Below are positions 47,420-59,755 of a DNA stretch of 64,000 nucleotides, one piece after another. The first letter of the stretch is position 1, and every line of letters starts with the position of its first letter. The stretch comes from Magnolia sinica (Eukaryota; Streptophyta; Magnoliopsida; Magnoliales; Magnoliaceae). The notes below the pieces were generated by a model. It was not told the DNA's origin. It saw nothing but the letters and a program-made list of their open reading frames with translations, and did no database searches. The DNA lies in NCBI RefSeq assembly GCF_029962835.1, contig NC_080581.1, forward strand, positions 25,620,001-25,684,000. The letters are read 5' to 3'. The position numbers and the translations under genes were made by a program.

Positions 47420-47944
47420 TGTTCACAACACTAAGTGTAGGGCCGCGATGTAGTAATAACTCGATGAGACCGAGGCTGAATCCATAGGTAATGGGGAACA
47501 CAACCTAGAACTAATCCAAGTCTAATGGTTTGTTTAGATTTTTAATTAAGCGATGAAGAAAAAAGTTTTGAAATAAATAAAGATAAAAATATTAAGGATC
47601 CAGGAATCCACCTATAATAGTCTCAATATTCAATCTACTTGATTTAACGATAACTCGATTGGAATCAAAGTCATATCATATCCAATCGAATGATGGAGCA
47701 TTTAAAACATAATAAAATTATGAACTTTTCATTAGTTTAGTTCCCAAATATCTGTCTAATTACAATGATTGTAGGAAATTCGATCATCCACCATGCCCAT
47801 AGACAATGGTGAATAACGACTTTTACAGATCACACAATTCCAAAGCCAATAAGATCATATCAAAAGCTTTTACAGCATCTACTGTAATTTTAGTCACAAT
47901 AAATCATAGAAAAGTGAAAATATATATTTATTTAAACAAAAACT

Positions 47945-49922
47945 TGTAAGTGCTATAGTATCTACCTCCTGTGATTGTCAAATTTTGTAGTGCCAAAACT
48001 CTTGGAATCTGTGTCTTGTGTAGCGCATCTACATATTCAAGATAATGCATCTTATGTACAAGGACAAAGGTCTTTACTTCAAGAACTTCAAATGCAAGAT
48101 TACATGTTTATATTCAAGTACAACATCAAGTGTGAATTCAATCTTTCAAGCTTCAATAGTTCAAGTTTTCAAAGCTTCGTCCATGTCAAGACAAAGTTCC
48201 TATACTTTGAATCTCAAGCTCAAGCTTCAATGTTAGTCAAATTCAAGCTTCAGAAGTCTCAAGTACAAGTTTCATCATATGATAAGATATCAAGCTTCAT
48301 GAACTTTATAGAACAACTGTCAACCGAAGCAAAAGAAAAAGATTCAATGCTCATACATCATGAATAAGGTATGAATGACCCTAGATTGACCATAGGGTAG
48401 GTCATTTTGTATACATAATTTAATTGGGTTATTTTATAAGTGCATAGATTGTTTCTCGACTAGTCTTGGACTAAGTTTGACTACTCCTAGCACTGGCTCG
48501 ACCAGTCCAAGAATTCCTCAACCAGTCTTAAGTTTGTTACTGATTTTCAAAAATTTTTGTTAAAGCCTCGACCAGTCCTGGAGATTGCTTAACCGGTCGT
48601 GTGAACTGTGCTTGAACTGTGCTCGACCAGTCCTACGAGCTCGACTCAAAGTCTAGCAACTAAAAAGAATCTTACACGACCAGTCGTGGACAGGACTCGA
48701 CCGGTTGTGGAGGCCACTCAACCAGTCGAGCAGGCCCTACGACCAGTCGCAGAACGACCTTATGTTATTGTGCCCAAAATTTCAAAAGTTTGTTGGTCCT
48801 ACGAATAATCGTGCCAACCTCAAGACCAGTCGAGAGTGCGATTTCTGCACTTATAAATAGAGCATAAATTTCAGAGTTTCATATTCAATTCAAGCTAAAT
48901 CAATACGCCGCTCTGAGAGATAAGTTAGTGATATTCTTAAGCTATTTAGTGCTCATTTTATATTCTCTTTAATTAGCTTTCTTTGCATTTGAATTTGTAT
49001 TCTGCATTCCAATTTTATTTGAAAGAGGGATTGAAGTATTCCCATTTCTTGGAATCAAAATCAAATCAAGCTAGTCCAAGGTGATTTAATTTAAAATCAA
49101 TATAGAACTTAGAACCATTTCATAAGTGAGTGTGAACATTGAACTTCTATATTAAACTTCTACTCCGATTTGGTTCTTCCGGGCTACATCAAAAGGAGAA
49201 TATCTAGATAAGTATCTTATAGTTTTTTGTAAATTCATTATTTTGGTTTCATTAAGATTGTGCCAGAAAAATCTCTTTATTTTGGTTTATCTGAGGTGAT
49301 CCAGAAAACTCAGAGTGTGGGGTTTTTGAATTATCTAAGCCCACTTGAAAGACACAATTGTGTGGGTTTTAGGTGAACCTTGAAAAACCTATTTTCATAG
49401 TGAACGCTAATATCCACTGTGTGAGGATATTAGGAGTGGAGTAGTTGTGTGGCTGTTTTACTAAACAGTTGGTGTACACGCAAGTGAACCACTATAATTT
49501 CTGGTCTTGTGGTGATTGATTGTTTATTTTATTTTGTAGATGTTGAAATTTTCCTTTATGCATTTGTGAAAAATGTTGTAATTTCTTTTACGCAAGTGTG
49601 GGAATGTTGTAATAGCTTAGTTATTTCCTTTGCTATTTATTTCTTTATTCCACTATATCAGTTTGAGTTTTTGATACATAGACCGTTCTAGGAATCAGGT
49701 TGTTCTACTATAAACCTTTGGTTTTTAGTGCAAGGTTGTCCTTAGAACAACATCTGTATCAACTTCTCAATACTAGTACTGTTGAGGTTGTTTTACATTT
49801 TTACATTGTGGGATTGTTTATTGCTATCAGTATTTATATTTGTTTAAATTTCATTGTTAATTTTTTAATTTGGCATAGTCCTATTCACCCCTCCTTCTAG
49901 GACTCTAAGATCAACCTTTTCA
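47945..49922 (+). repeat. 5' LTR of the Copia element
   Basis: 1,978 bp, TGTAAGTGC to CCTTTTCA. A TATA box TATAAATA is at 48852-48859. The preceding 360 bp (48470-48830) carry about a dozen copies of a CGACCAGTCG-like motif. Open frames here (47975-48367, 48608-48808) recur in the other LTR and are not genes. Confidence 0.92.
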
Positions 49923-50006
49923 AGTGGTATTGGAGCTTAATAACTCGTTTTAATTGTTATTTCTTTTGGATTAATTTCCTGAGCTAATCGATCTAAGCTT
50001 TGTAAG

Positions 50007-50940
50007 ATGTCAAATTTTAATAGCCTTTCAGTCACTAGACCTCCACCATTTGATGGCTCTAATTTTGCCTATTGGAAAGCCAGGATAAGGATTTTCTTAA
50101 AATCCATGGATGAGAGCGTGTGGCAAGCCACAGTGACTAATTGGACCCCTCCTGCCACTAAAGTAACTGGTGCTGATGGATCTGTAACTGTTAAAGTAAC
50201 ACCTTATTTTACTTGGACCAATCTTTAGAAAAGTGAAAGTAGTGCCAATGCAAAGGCTCTAAATGCAATCACTTGCACACTATTACCGGATGAATTTAAG
50301 AGAATTATATCCAGTGATACTGTAAAGCAAGCCTGAGATGTTTTGGAAATGACACACGAGGGAACAACAATTGTCAAGAAATCTAAAGTCCAAATCCTCA
50401 CAACCAAATTTGAGAAAATACGTAAGGAAGAAAGTGAAACTTTCATGGACTTCTATACAAGATTAAATAACATTATCAACTCTATGTGGGGTCTCGGTTA
50501 TAGAATCCCAGAAGGCAAAGTCTGTATAAAGAAACTACACTCACTACCTGAACGGTTCAATTCAAAGGTGACTGCGATCCAGAAACTTCATGATACGGAT
50601 AATATGAGGGTAGAGGAATTAGTTGGCTCATTACAGACTTATGAGTTAAACTTTAAAACTCCTAAAGGTAAATCCATTGCTCTTAAATCTTCTAAATTTA
50701 TTTCTCAAGAAAATAGTAGTAATTCTGATTTAGAAAATTCTGAAGATGATATGGCCCTTTTAGCTAAAAAGTTTTATAAGATTTTCAAAAATAAAAAGAG
50801 GATTAATTTTCAAAAACCTGATGAAAAGAAAATATCTAAATCTAAAACTTAAAAATCTTTAAAAGACAGTCAATGTTACAACTACCATGGGCATTTAATA
50901 AACAAGTGTCCTAGAAAGGACAAACTTAAAAAAGAAAGGT
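50007..50940 (+). pseudogene. Copia Gag, broken
   Basis: Starts MSNFNSLSVTRPPPFDGSNF and continues YWKARIRIFLKSMDESVW, the usual start of plant Copia Gag (UBN2-type). A TAG at 50226-50228 and a TGA near 50335 cut it; it reopens at 50343 with TKFEKIRKEESETFMDFYTR. A further stop at 50850 precedes CYNYHGHLINKCPRKD, a zinc knuckle that has lost its second cysteine and spacing. Confidence 0.8.
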
Positions 50941-52290
50941 ATGTTGGCTACTTGGGATGAATCTTCCTGCTCTGGAGCCTCTTCTAAGTCAGAAGATTCT
51001 GAAACCGAGTCGGGTAATGAAGTTAAAGCCCTTATGACTCTATCCAAGTTCACTTTTTCAGATAATGATGATTCAACTAGTGAAGAAAATATGAATAGTA
51101 ATCATGAAAATGAAGAAGATCTTTAAGATGCTTATAATGCCCTATACAAAAAAAGTTGTAAAATTGTAGTAAAACTAAAACTTCAGAAAGAAAAGTTTTT
51201 AAAACTTAAAGAAAATTTTGATAATATTGTTTTAGAAAAATCTCACATTTCAGATTATTTTGAAAAAACTAAGTGTGACTTATATTTCAAAAACTCCCAA
51301 GTTGAAAACTTGAAATCTGAAAATGAAAAGCTAAAACTTGAAGTCTCTTTAGTTTTGAGTTTAAAAGACACTTAGAGGTATGCCCAAGGTGATCCTAAGT
51401 TAGAAAAACTCTTATCCGGATTAAGAAAATGTGGAGACCGATCTGGTTTAGGCTATGACAAAAGTATTCCTCCTAAACATAATAACACACCTCCTAAGTT
51501 TGTGAAATGAGAGTCTTCAAACTCAAAAGGGAAAAGTCTAAATTAAAATTATCCTAAAAATGCTAAAACTTTTCAATCCTTAAGACCTAAAAGCAACCAT
51601 ATCAACTATAAAAATCAGAATCATAATCCTTTAGCTGAAAAAATTGTTGATTTACTTAAGGAGCTCTTAAAATCTAACTCAATGGGTCGGTTTATGTCAA
51701 CTACAAACATAAGAAGACTAACTATACTCCTAAACGCAAGACTGTAATGAAATGGGTTCCTAAGGTTACTTGCTTGGTTGCCCACACTGCTTTCAAAGCT
51801 ACAAGCCATTCAAAGTGGTACCTAGACAGTGGATGCTCCAGACACATGACTGGTGACAAAGGTCTGTTCACCAATCTTAAAGACATGACTGATGGTTCAG
51901 TCACTTTTGGTGATGGTAGCAATTGCAGGATTGTTGGCCAAGGTATGGTTCAACTCTTTAACCTCCCTCTATTTGAGAATGTTTTATATGTAGAAGGGTT
52001 AAAACACAATTTATTAAGCATTTCTCAAATATGCGATAATAATCATAGCGTAAAATTTATTAACCTAGGGTGTGAAATTTTAAATAAAAATGGTTCTGTA
52101 ATATTAACTGGTTACAGAACTTCTGAAAACTGCTACATTGTAAGTGATTCAAACTCATGTAATTTATCGTGTTACATGGTCCATACCGATGAGACCGAGT
52201 TATGGCATAAACGCCTTGAACATGTACACTACCGCAACTTGTATCGATTGAGCAAAAGAGAGTTAGTAAGAAGCTTACCTAAAATATAAA
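50941..52290 (+). pseudogene. Copia protease and start of integrase
   Basis: Acidic and lysine-rich linker frames (50941-51126 and in-frame continuations with stops), then an open frame 51747-52289: WYLDSGCSRHMTGDKGLF is the aspartic protease active site (DSG), GLKHNLLSISQICDNN follows, and LWHKRLEHVHYRNLYRL is the HH half of the integrase zinc finger. The frame ends at TAA 52287-52289 before the CC half. Confidence 0.82.
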
Positions 52291-53160
52291 AAATAGATAA
52301 AATATGTGTCGAATGCCAGATTGGCAAACAAACTAAGAGTTCTCATAAAAAGGTGGACTCCAATGCCACATCTAAACCGCTTGAACTCCTCTATATAGAT
52401 CTTATTGGACCAACTAGAACGAAGAGTTGAGGTAGCAAGAAGTACATACTGGTAATTGTTGATGACTTTACCAGATATACTTGGGTAGTCTTCTTAAGAG
52501 ACAAATCAGAAACTCTCGATGAAGTAAAAAGGGTACTTAGACGTATCCAAACTGAAAAAGAGTCTCAAGTTTGTAAGATCCGTAGTGATCATGGATCAAA
52601 ATTTGAGAATAGCGGTTTTGAGAAGTTTTGCAGTGATCAAGAAATATCACATGAATTCTTTATACTCAAAACACCACAACAAAATGGTATAGTAGAAAGA
52701 AAAAATAGAGTGTTTTAACAAATAACAAATGTAATGTTAAATAGTATGAAGCTCCCTAAAAATCTTTGGGCCGAAGGCGTAAATACTACGTGTTATATAA
52801 TTAATCGCGTTTATACTAGAAAATTAAATAGTAAAACGACTTATAAAATGTGGTTTGATAAGAAGCCTACTGTCAAATACTTTCGAGTTTTTGTCAGTAA
52901 GTGCTACATTTTACGTGACCGAGAAAATCTGCGTAAGTTTGACACCAAAAGTGATGAAAGGGTATTTTTAGGGTATGCTTTGAATAGTCGAGCATATTGG
53001 GTTCTTAATAAGAGGACCGGTGTAATTCAAGAGTATATTAATGTTGTTATTGACGATCACTTGAATACACCTGTTTCAAGTTTAGAAAATCATGAAGTAC
53101 TTCTAATCGATAAACCAAATTCTTCATCAAGTCAAAATAACTCTTAACTGAGGACTGTTA
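52290..53160 (+). pseudogene. Copia integrase core and C-terminal part
   Basis: Reads ICVECQIGKQT (CC half), YIDLIGPTRT (first Asp), VDDFTRYTWVVFLRDKSE, IRSDHGSKFEN (second Asp) and GIVERKNRV (Glu), with stops at about 52426 and 52717. Then 52734-53147 is open: MLNSMKLPKNLWAEGVNTTC and TRKLNSKTTYKMWFDKKPTV, the integrase-to-RT region (GKKP-type motif and the following fold) of Copia. Confidence 0.82.
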
Positions 53161-54790
53161 AAGACCATCCAACTAATCAAATTCTTGGAAACCATCTCAC
53201 TGGTGTGCGCACTCGTAAACAACTAGAAGATATGTGTAACTACGTGTGTTTTACATCTCAGATAGAACCGGCTAACATAAAAGAAGCTTTTACTAACAAA
53301 AACTGGATAGTTGCGATGCAAGAAGAGATTAATCAATTCGTTAGAAATGATGTTTGATACTTATTCCTAGACTGAAAGATAAACACATTATCGGAACAAA
53401 ATGAATTTTTAAAAATAAGTCTGATGAACTTGGTAATATTATTAGAAACAAGGCTAGACTGGTTATACAAGGGTACACTCAAATTGAAGGCATCGATTAT
53501 GATGAGACCTTTGCCCCAGTAGCTTGTCTTGAATCAATTAGACTATTTATATCCATTGCATGTTTTAGAAAGTTCAAAATATATCAAATGGATGTAAATG
53601 GTGTTTTATTAAATAATGATTTGCATGAAGAAGTGTATGTTGAACAACCAACGCGTTTTGAAGACCCTAAGAATGTTAATCATGTCCATCGCTTGAAAAA
53701 GGTACTCTACGGTTTAAAACAAGCTCCCAGGGCATGGTACGAAAAGTTGACTAAGTTTCTACTAAGTCATAACTTTTTAATGGGAAGTTTGATAAGACAT
53801 TATTTGTAAAGAAACATAATGATCATATTTTAATTGTTCAAATTTATGTTGATGATATAATTTATGGATCTACCTGTGCTAACATAACTATTGAGTTTGC
53901 AAATCTTATGAAATCTAAGTTCGAAATGAGCATGATTGGAGAATTAAATTATTTTCTTAGGTTGTAAGTTAAAAACCAACCTGATGGCTTCTTCATTTCT
54001 CAAACCAAATATGCTCTGAACTTAGCTAAAAAGTTCAGATTTGAGAATGAAAAAAATTTTGATACTCCTATGAGTATTACTTTAAAACTCTCAAAAGACT
54101 CTACAGGTAAGAGAGTGGATCCTAAATTGTATCGCAGTATGATAGGTAGTTTGCTATATTTAACTGCGAGCCGACCTGATATTGCATTTAGCGTAGGAAT
54201 TTGGGCTAGATATCAATCTGACCTTAAAGAGTCACATTTAATTGTTGTTAAGCGCATTTTGTGATATGTCGTTAGTTTAGCTAATCTTGGTCTCTGGTAT
54301 CCACATGATATTAGTGTTCAATTAGCTGGTTACACGGATGCTGATTGGGCTGGTAACATTGATGACCGAAAATCAACCAGTGGTAGTTGTTTCTATATTG
54401 AGAACTATTTAGTTTCTTGGCAAAGTAAGAAACAAAGTTCTGTATCGCTCTCAATTGCTGAGGTTGAATACATTGCAGCAGGTAATGCATGTACTCAACT
54501 TGTATGGATGAAAAGAATGTTAAGCGATTACGGAATTGCACAGGATTATATGGTTTTATATTGTGATAATCCAGTGCAATTAATATATCTAAAAATCCAA
54601 TTCAACATTCACGAACCAAGCACATTGACATTAGATATCACTACATTCATGAATTAGTGGAAGACAAGATAATTTCTTTGGAATATATTCTGACCGAGAC
54701 TCAACTTGCTGACATATTCACAAAATCGCTCGACAAAAGAAGGTTTTCTAAATTAAAATTTGATCTTGGTATGTGCAATTTGAATTAATT
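53161..54790 (+). pseudogene. Copia reverse transcriptase and RNase H
   Basis: Starts near EAFTNKNWIVAMQEEI. The palm follows with IEGIDYDETFAPVACLESIR, YQMDVNGVLLNNDLHEEVYV (first Asp), YGLKQAPRAWYEKLTKFLLS and IYVDDIIYGST (catalytic DD near 53850). RNase H: GYTDADWAGNIDDRKSTSGS, LSIAEVEYIAAGNACTQL, then DIRYHYIHELV and LADIFTKSLDKRRF, ending at TAA near 54786. Frames 53588-53809 and 54070-54264 are open stretches within it. Several stops and frameshifts prevent translation. Confidence 0.85.
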
Positions 54791-55225
54791 ATTCATGTAT
54801 TTCTATATCATAATGTATATATATTTGTTATTTTATATGTTTAAAATTTCAAATTATATGAAAATTACATATTTTTGACTGTGCACGACCAGTCGTGGCA
54901 TGATCGATCGAGCATGTACTCGATCAGCCGTATAACGCGGGTTGGTGCTTTATTTGGGGGAAAATTTCATTTTTCTTCATTTTGGGTTTCTTTTCCAACG
55001 GGTCCTAGGTCGACCGGTCAAACCCATCTCCTAGTTCTTTAAGGTTGGTACTTTATTTACGTTTTTCTTATAAATTCAAGTTTTTAACACTCCTTTTTTA
55101 TCATTGGTGTGATTTATTTCTTGATTCATAGTAGTTTGTGGGGTTTTCTTCTCAAAAATCTGATCTAGTGAAAACCCACTTTACTTCTTTGGCAATTACA
55201 TTGTTCCTTAATTTCTTTGTTGCAA

Positions 55226-56354
55226 ATGGAAGGTAGAGCCAAAAAGAAAAGTTCTCATAGTCCTTTAACTTCTAGGTCGACTCCTATCACAGTGCACCAC
55301 CTTCGGTCACCCGAAGATGATCCCTCTTATGTGCGGGATATTAGGTTGCGCAATGTTATAGTTGAACGACCTGTTCATGTTGAACATCTGCTCCATTTGA
55401 TATCCTTCCTCTCCTCCAATCTGTAGGATGGGATAACATATTGCATTGGGGTGGGCCGGCATACCGGTCCATTGTGCAAGCTATGTATGCATGTATTTTT
55501 AATTTTTCTGCTGAAAATCTGAAATTTATTATTGCAACTAGAGAAGGTCCGGTTGAAGTAACCGACATTTGATCTCTGGTCTAATGGACATACTTGTTAA
55601 TGATGAAGGTATTCTCAGCACTCTAGTGGCTAAACCATCTAAATCTAAGAAGCGTATGCTTACTAGAGCTTTGTGTAATATAGATGCAGAATGGAATACT
55701 CTAGGAAATGCGCTTGCCTTAAAGTGTTTGTTACCCAGATACAGAGTCCTTCATAAGATATTCATTTCAAATGTCTATCCTCATTCTGGTAACAAAACTG
55801 AACTCACTACTTTCATGGTTCGAATTCTTCATTCCATTGTTTCTGGAACCAATATATATCTTCTTTCTCTAATTTGTCATTGTATCATTCAATTCCTTCT
55901 CCATCCTGGACATAGTGATATCCCTTTCGCTAATCTTATGACTGTGCTGGCTACCCATATTTTAGTGGCTATGCCTGTTGGAGAAGCTCCCATTCAATAC
56001 CTAAGTTTCAACAACTCCAATATAAACAAAATGAATTTGAGGTTGGCCGCAGGCTAAGTCAATGTGCGTGTTGGTGGAGCTGATGCTGTGAATGAAGAGG
56101 AAGGTGATTTACCTCTAGATGACATTAACATGGATGATATTTTTTATGAGATCGAATCCAACTCAGTAGATGATCCTGATTATCAGCCATCTGACTTTGA
56201 TGTGCGGTTGTGCTCACTTGAGGAGAAGGTAGAAAACATGAATGTATCCCATGATTTGCAATTCAAATATATGCCCAAACATCTTAGGCGCCTTAACAAT
56301 GGAATTCATAAACTTGATCCTACCATTCTTGCTCCTTCATCGAGTTCTGATTAG
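55226..56354 (+). pseudogene. Post-pol (env-like position) reading frame of the SIRE-type element
   Basis: Three consecutive frames: from ATG 55226 MEGRAKKKSSHSPLTSRSTP; 55569-56057, 162 codons with KSKKRMLTRALCNIDAEWNT; and 56064-56354, acidic, with EEEGDLPLDDINMDDIFYEI and a coiled-coil-like stretch. Stops at 55424 and 56055 separate them. Extra frames in this place are known in SIRE/Maximus elements and are sometimes called env-like. No signal peptide or clear transmembrane anchor is evident here, so function is unknown. Confidence 0.6.
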
Positions 56355-56811
56355 TATTTGCTTATCTTGGTTTGTAATAACTTTTATGATACTTGGCTTT
56401 CTTTTGTCTTATGGGGTTGAACTTGGTTGAATTTGGTTGAACATGGTTGATTATGCTTGAACATTGCATGTTTATAGATTTCATCTATTAATTATCTTGT
56501 TCTTTTCTTCCTCATCACTCTTCTTATTCTTCCTTCTTTATCTACTTCCTCATCTATTGGTTCCTTCCTTTGTCATATTATGACAAAAAAGGTGGAGAAT
56601 TTTGTCATGTGGATGTGAATTGTGGATGTGGATTGCGGCTAATAAGTGTACATCCATTTGTAAGGGGGAGTAGATGCGAATTTTTGACCTGTTTATAACT
56701 GGTACATGATTCTTTAACCAGCTTGTAACTGGTTTATATTGATAACTGGTGCGTATAATGCTTATGTTATTATGAAGTGTGTTTTGTCACAAATTTGACA
56801 AAGGGGGAGAT

Positions 56812-58776
56812 TGTAAGTTCTATGGTATCTAGCTCATAGGATTGTTAAAATTTGTAGTGCCAAAACCTCTTGGAATCTATGTCTTGTATAGCGAATCTAC
56901 ATATTCAAGATAGTGGATCTCATGTACAAGGACAAAGGTCTTTATTTTAAGAACTTCAAATGCAAGATTATATGTTCATGTTCAAGTATAACATCAAGTG
57001 TGAATTCAATCTTTCAAGCTTCAATAGTTTAAGTTTTCAAAGCTTCGTCCAAGTCAAGACAAAGTTCTTATACTTTGAATCTCAAGCTCAAGCTTCAATG
57101 TTAGTCAAATTCAAGCTTCAGAAGTCTCAAGTTCAAGCTTCATCATATGATAAGATATCAAGCTTCGTGAACTTCAAAGAACAACTGTCAACTGAAGCAA
57201 AAAAAGAAGATTCAATGTTCATACATCATGAATAAGGTATGAATGACTCTAGATTGACCATAGGGTAGGTCATTTTGTATACATAATTTAATTGAGTCAT
57301 TTTATAAGTGCATAGACTGTTTCTCGACTAGTCTTGGATTAAGTTCGACTAGTCCTAGCACTAGCTTGACTAGTCCAAGAATTCCTCGACCAGTCCTAAG
57401 TTTGTTACTGATTTTTAAAAGTTTTTGTTAAAGGTTTGACAAGTCCTAGAGACTGCTCGACCGGTCGTGTGAACTGTGCTCGACCAGTCCTGTAGGCTCG
57501 ACTCAAAGCCTAGCAACTAAAAAGAGTCCTACACGACCAGTCGTAGACAGAACTCGACTGGTCGTGGAGGCCACTCGACCGATTGAGCAGGCCCTACGAC
57601 TAGTCGTGGAACGACCTTATCTTATCGCGCCCAAATTTTTAAAAGTTTGTTGGTCCTACGACCAGTCATGCCGACCTCAGGACCAGTCGAGAGTGTGATT
57701 TCTGCACTTATAAATAGAGCACGAATTTCAGAGTTTCATATTCAATTCAAGCTAAATCAATACGCCGCTCTAATAGATAAATTAATGATATTCTTAAGCT
57801 ATATATTGCTCATTTTATATTCTCTTTAATTAGCTTTCTTTGCATTTGATTTTGTATTCTGCATTCCAATTTTATTTGAAAGATGGATTAAAGGATTCCA
57901 ATTCTTGGAATCAAAATCAAATCAAGCTGGCCCAAGGTGATTTAATTTAAAATCAATTTAGAACCTAGAACCATTTTACAAGTGAGTGTGAACATTGAAC
58001 TTCTACGTTGAATTTCTACTCCGATTTGGTTCTTCCGGGCCGCATCAAAAGGAGAATATCCAGATAAGTATCTTACAGTTTTTGTAAATTCATTATTTTA
58101 GTTTCATTGAGATTGTACCAGAAAAATCTCTTTGTTTTAGTTCGTCTAAGTTGATCTAGAAAACTCACAGTGTGGGGTTTTTGAATTGTGTAAGCCCACT
58201 TGAAAGACACAATTGTGAGGGTTTTAGGTGAACCTTGAAAAACCTATTTTCATAGAGAATGCTAATATCCACTATGTGAGGATATTAGGAGTGGAGTAGT
58301 TGTGTGGTTGTTTTACTAAACAGTTGGTGTACACACAAGCGAACTACTATAATTTCTGGTCTTGTGGTGATTGATTGTTTATTTTATTTTGTGGATGTTG
58401 AAATTTTCCTTTATGCATTTGTGGAGAATGTGTAATTTCTTTTATGCAAGTGTGGGAATGTTGTAATAGCTTAGTTATTTCCTTTGCTATTTATTTCTTT
58501 ATTCCTCTGTATCAGTTTGAGTTTTTGATACACAGACCGTTCTAGGAATCAGGTTGTCCTACTATAAACTTTTGGTTTTTGGTGCAAGGTTGTCCTTAGA
58601 ACAACATCTGTATCAACCTCTAAATACTAGTACTATTGAGGTTGTTTTACATTTCTGCATTGTGGGATTGTTTATTGCTATCAATATTTATATTTGTTTA
58701 AATTCCCCTGTTAATTTTTTAATTTGACATAGTCCTATTCACCCCCCCTTCTAGGACTCTTAGCTCGGCCTTTTCA
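56812..58776 (+). repeat. 3' LTR of the Copia element
   Basis: 1,965 bp, matching 47945-49922 with many substitutions and small indels. TATAAATA at 57709-57716 and the CGACCAGTCG motif array (57320-57690) are retained. Confidence 0.92.
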
Positions 58777-59588
58777 AAACTTAATGAAAGTTTAATATAT
58801 TCTTGAATCAAAGTAAACTAAACATCAAAATAAACTACAGGTTTCATCTCTTAGCTTTAACTAAGAGATTAGCTTGAGAAGACTAACATCCTAGAAGAAA
58901 AACAAAATGATTAACTAGAACCCATGGAAAAATCGAAGTGGAAGAACATGATCGGTGCTCCACCTAGGCCTTCTCTTCCATTATAAACACTAGAAGATGA
59001 TTTTGAATAGCGTAAGGACTCCTTTAAATAGTTTTACAACTTAAACTTTCACACCGCCTTGAAAAAGTTCGCAAACTGTTTCAAATTTATGCACTGCGCA
59101 TCTTTGATGACAACTTTGATGTCATTGGAGAGGTCTTTGATGGCATCGAACTATCTTCAATGTCATTGAAAATCGTCAAGAACTGTCCAACGAGTTAAGC
59201 CCGAAATTCCTAAATTGTCGATGCTATCAAAGTTTATTTTTGAAATTATTTCATAACTTTCTTTTTTTAGACCCGGAATTTCAAAATATGTTTTTTCTGG
59301 CCAATTTTCAGGATTCCTTTCCTTCACTTCAAATATTTGATTCTCTTCATTCCTCACTTGGTTTCCTTGGATCTTTGGCATGTGAATTCTTCAATGATGA
59401 CTTCCAAATCTCTAATTTTTCATTATCTTTTTTTGAGCTCTAAATTCATCCTTTTAAGCGATATTCTTCATAAGCTTCCAAATTACCTTGCATGATAAAA
59501 ACTCATATAATTAAATTGAGTTAACACTAATATGCCAAGAAAGCTAATATAATTGAATGGTTAAATATGCAATATTTTACTCTCAATA

Positions 59589-59755
59589 GTGGGTCATCCA
59601 TCATGTGAGGCCACACTTTAATGTGGAGCATCTATCATGTGGGGCCCACCTTTGATGTCACTGTGCATTATGTGAGCTCACCGTAATGTAGATCATACAT
59701 CATGTAGAGCCCCACTTAATTCTAATATGTGTTGCTCATCATGTGAGGTCCACCT
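59589..59755. repeat. Minisatellite, right block
   Basis: About 5 copies, starting with the right TSD GTGGG and ending at CATGTGAGGTCCACC. The unit is more diverged than in the other blocks. Confidence 0.8.

Larger units (their letters stand above)
47945..58776 (+). mobile_element. Ty1/Copia retrotransposon, SIRE-type, full length but decayed
   Basis: 10,832 bp with LTRs 47945-49922 and 56812-58776 and a perfect TSD AAACT (47940-47944 and 58777-58781). PBS TGGTATTGGAGC (49925-49936) is two bases from the initiator tRNA-Met site. The polypurine tract AAAGGGGGAGA ends just before the right LTR. Gag, protease, integrase, RT and RNase H are all recognisable but scattered with stops. About 1.1 kb of reading frames after pol, together with the long LTRs, point to the SIRE/Maximus lineage. 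LTR divergence, several percent by eye, is greater than for the Ty3 element. Confidence 0.9.
47420..59588 (-). mobile_element. Athila-like solo LTR, split by a nested Copia element
   Basis: Left part 47420-47939 begins TGTTCACAACACTAAGTGTA and right part 58782-59588 ends ATTTTACTCTCAATA, with a perfect TSD GTGGG (47415-47419 and 59589-59593). It shares order and motifs with the intact element's LTR: AGACCGAGGY, CCATGCCCR followed by an AACAAYG-type stretch, CATCTCTTAGC and ATATGCAATATT near the end. Excluding the insertion it is about 1.33 kb. No internal domain, so it is a solo LTR of a related but diverged family. Confidence 0.8.
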
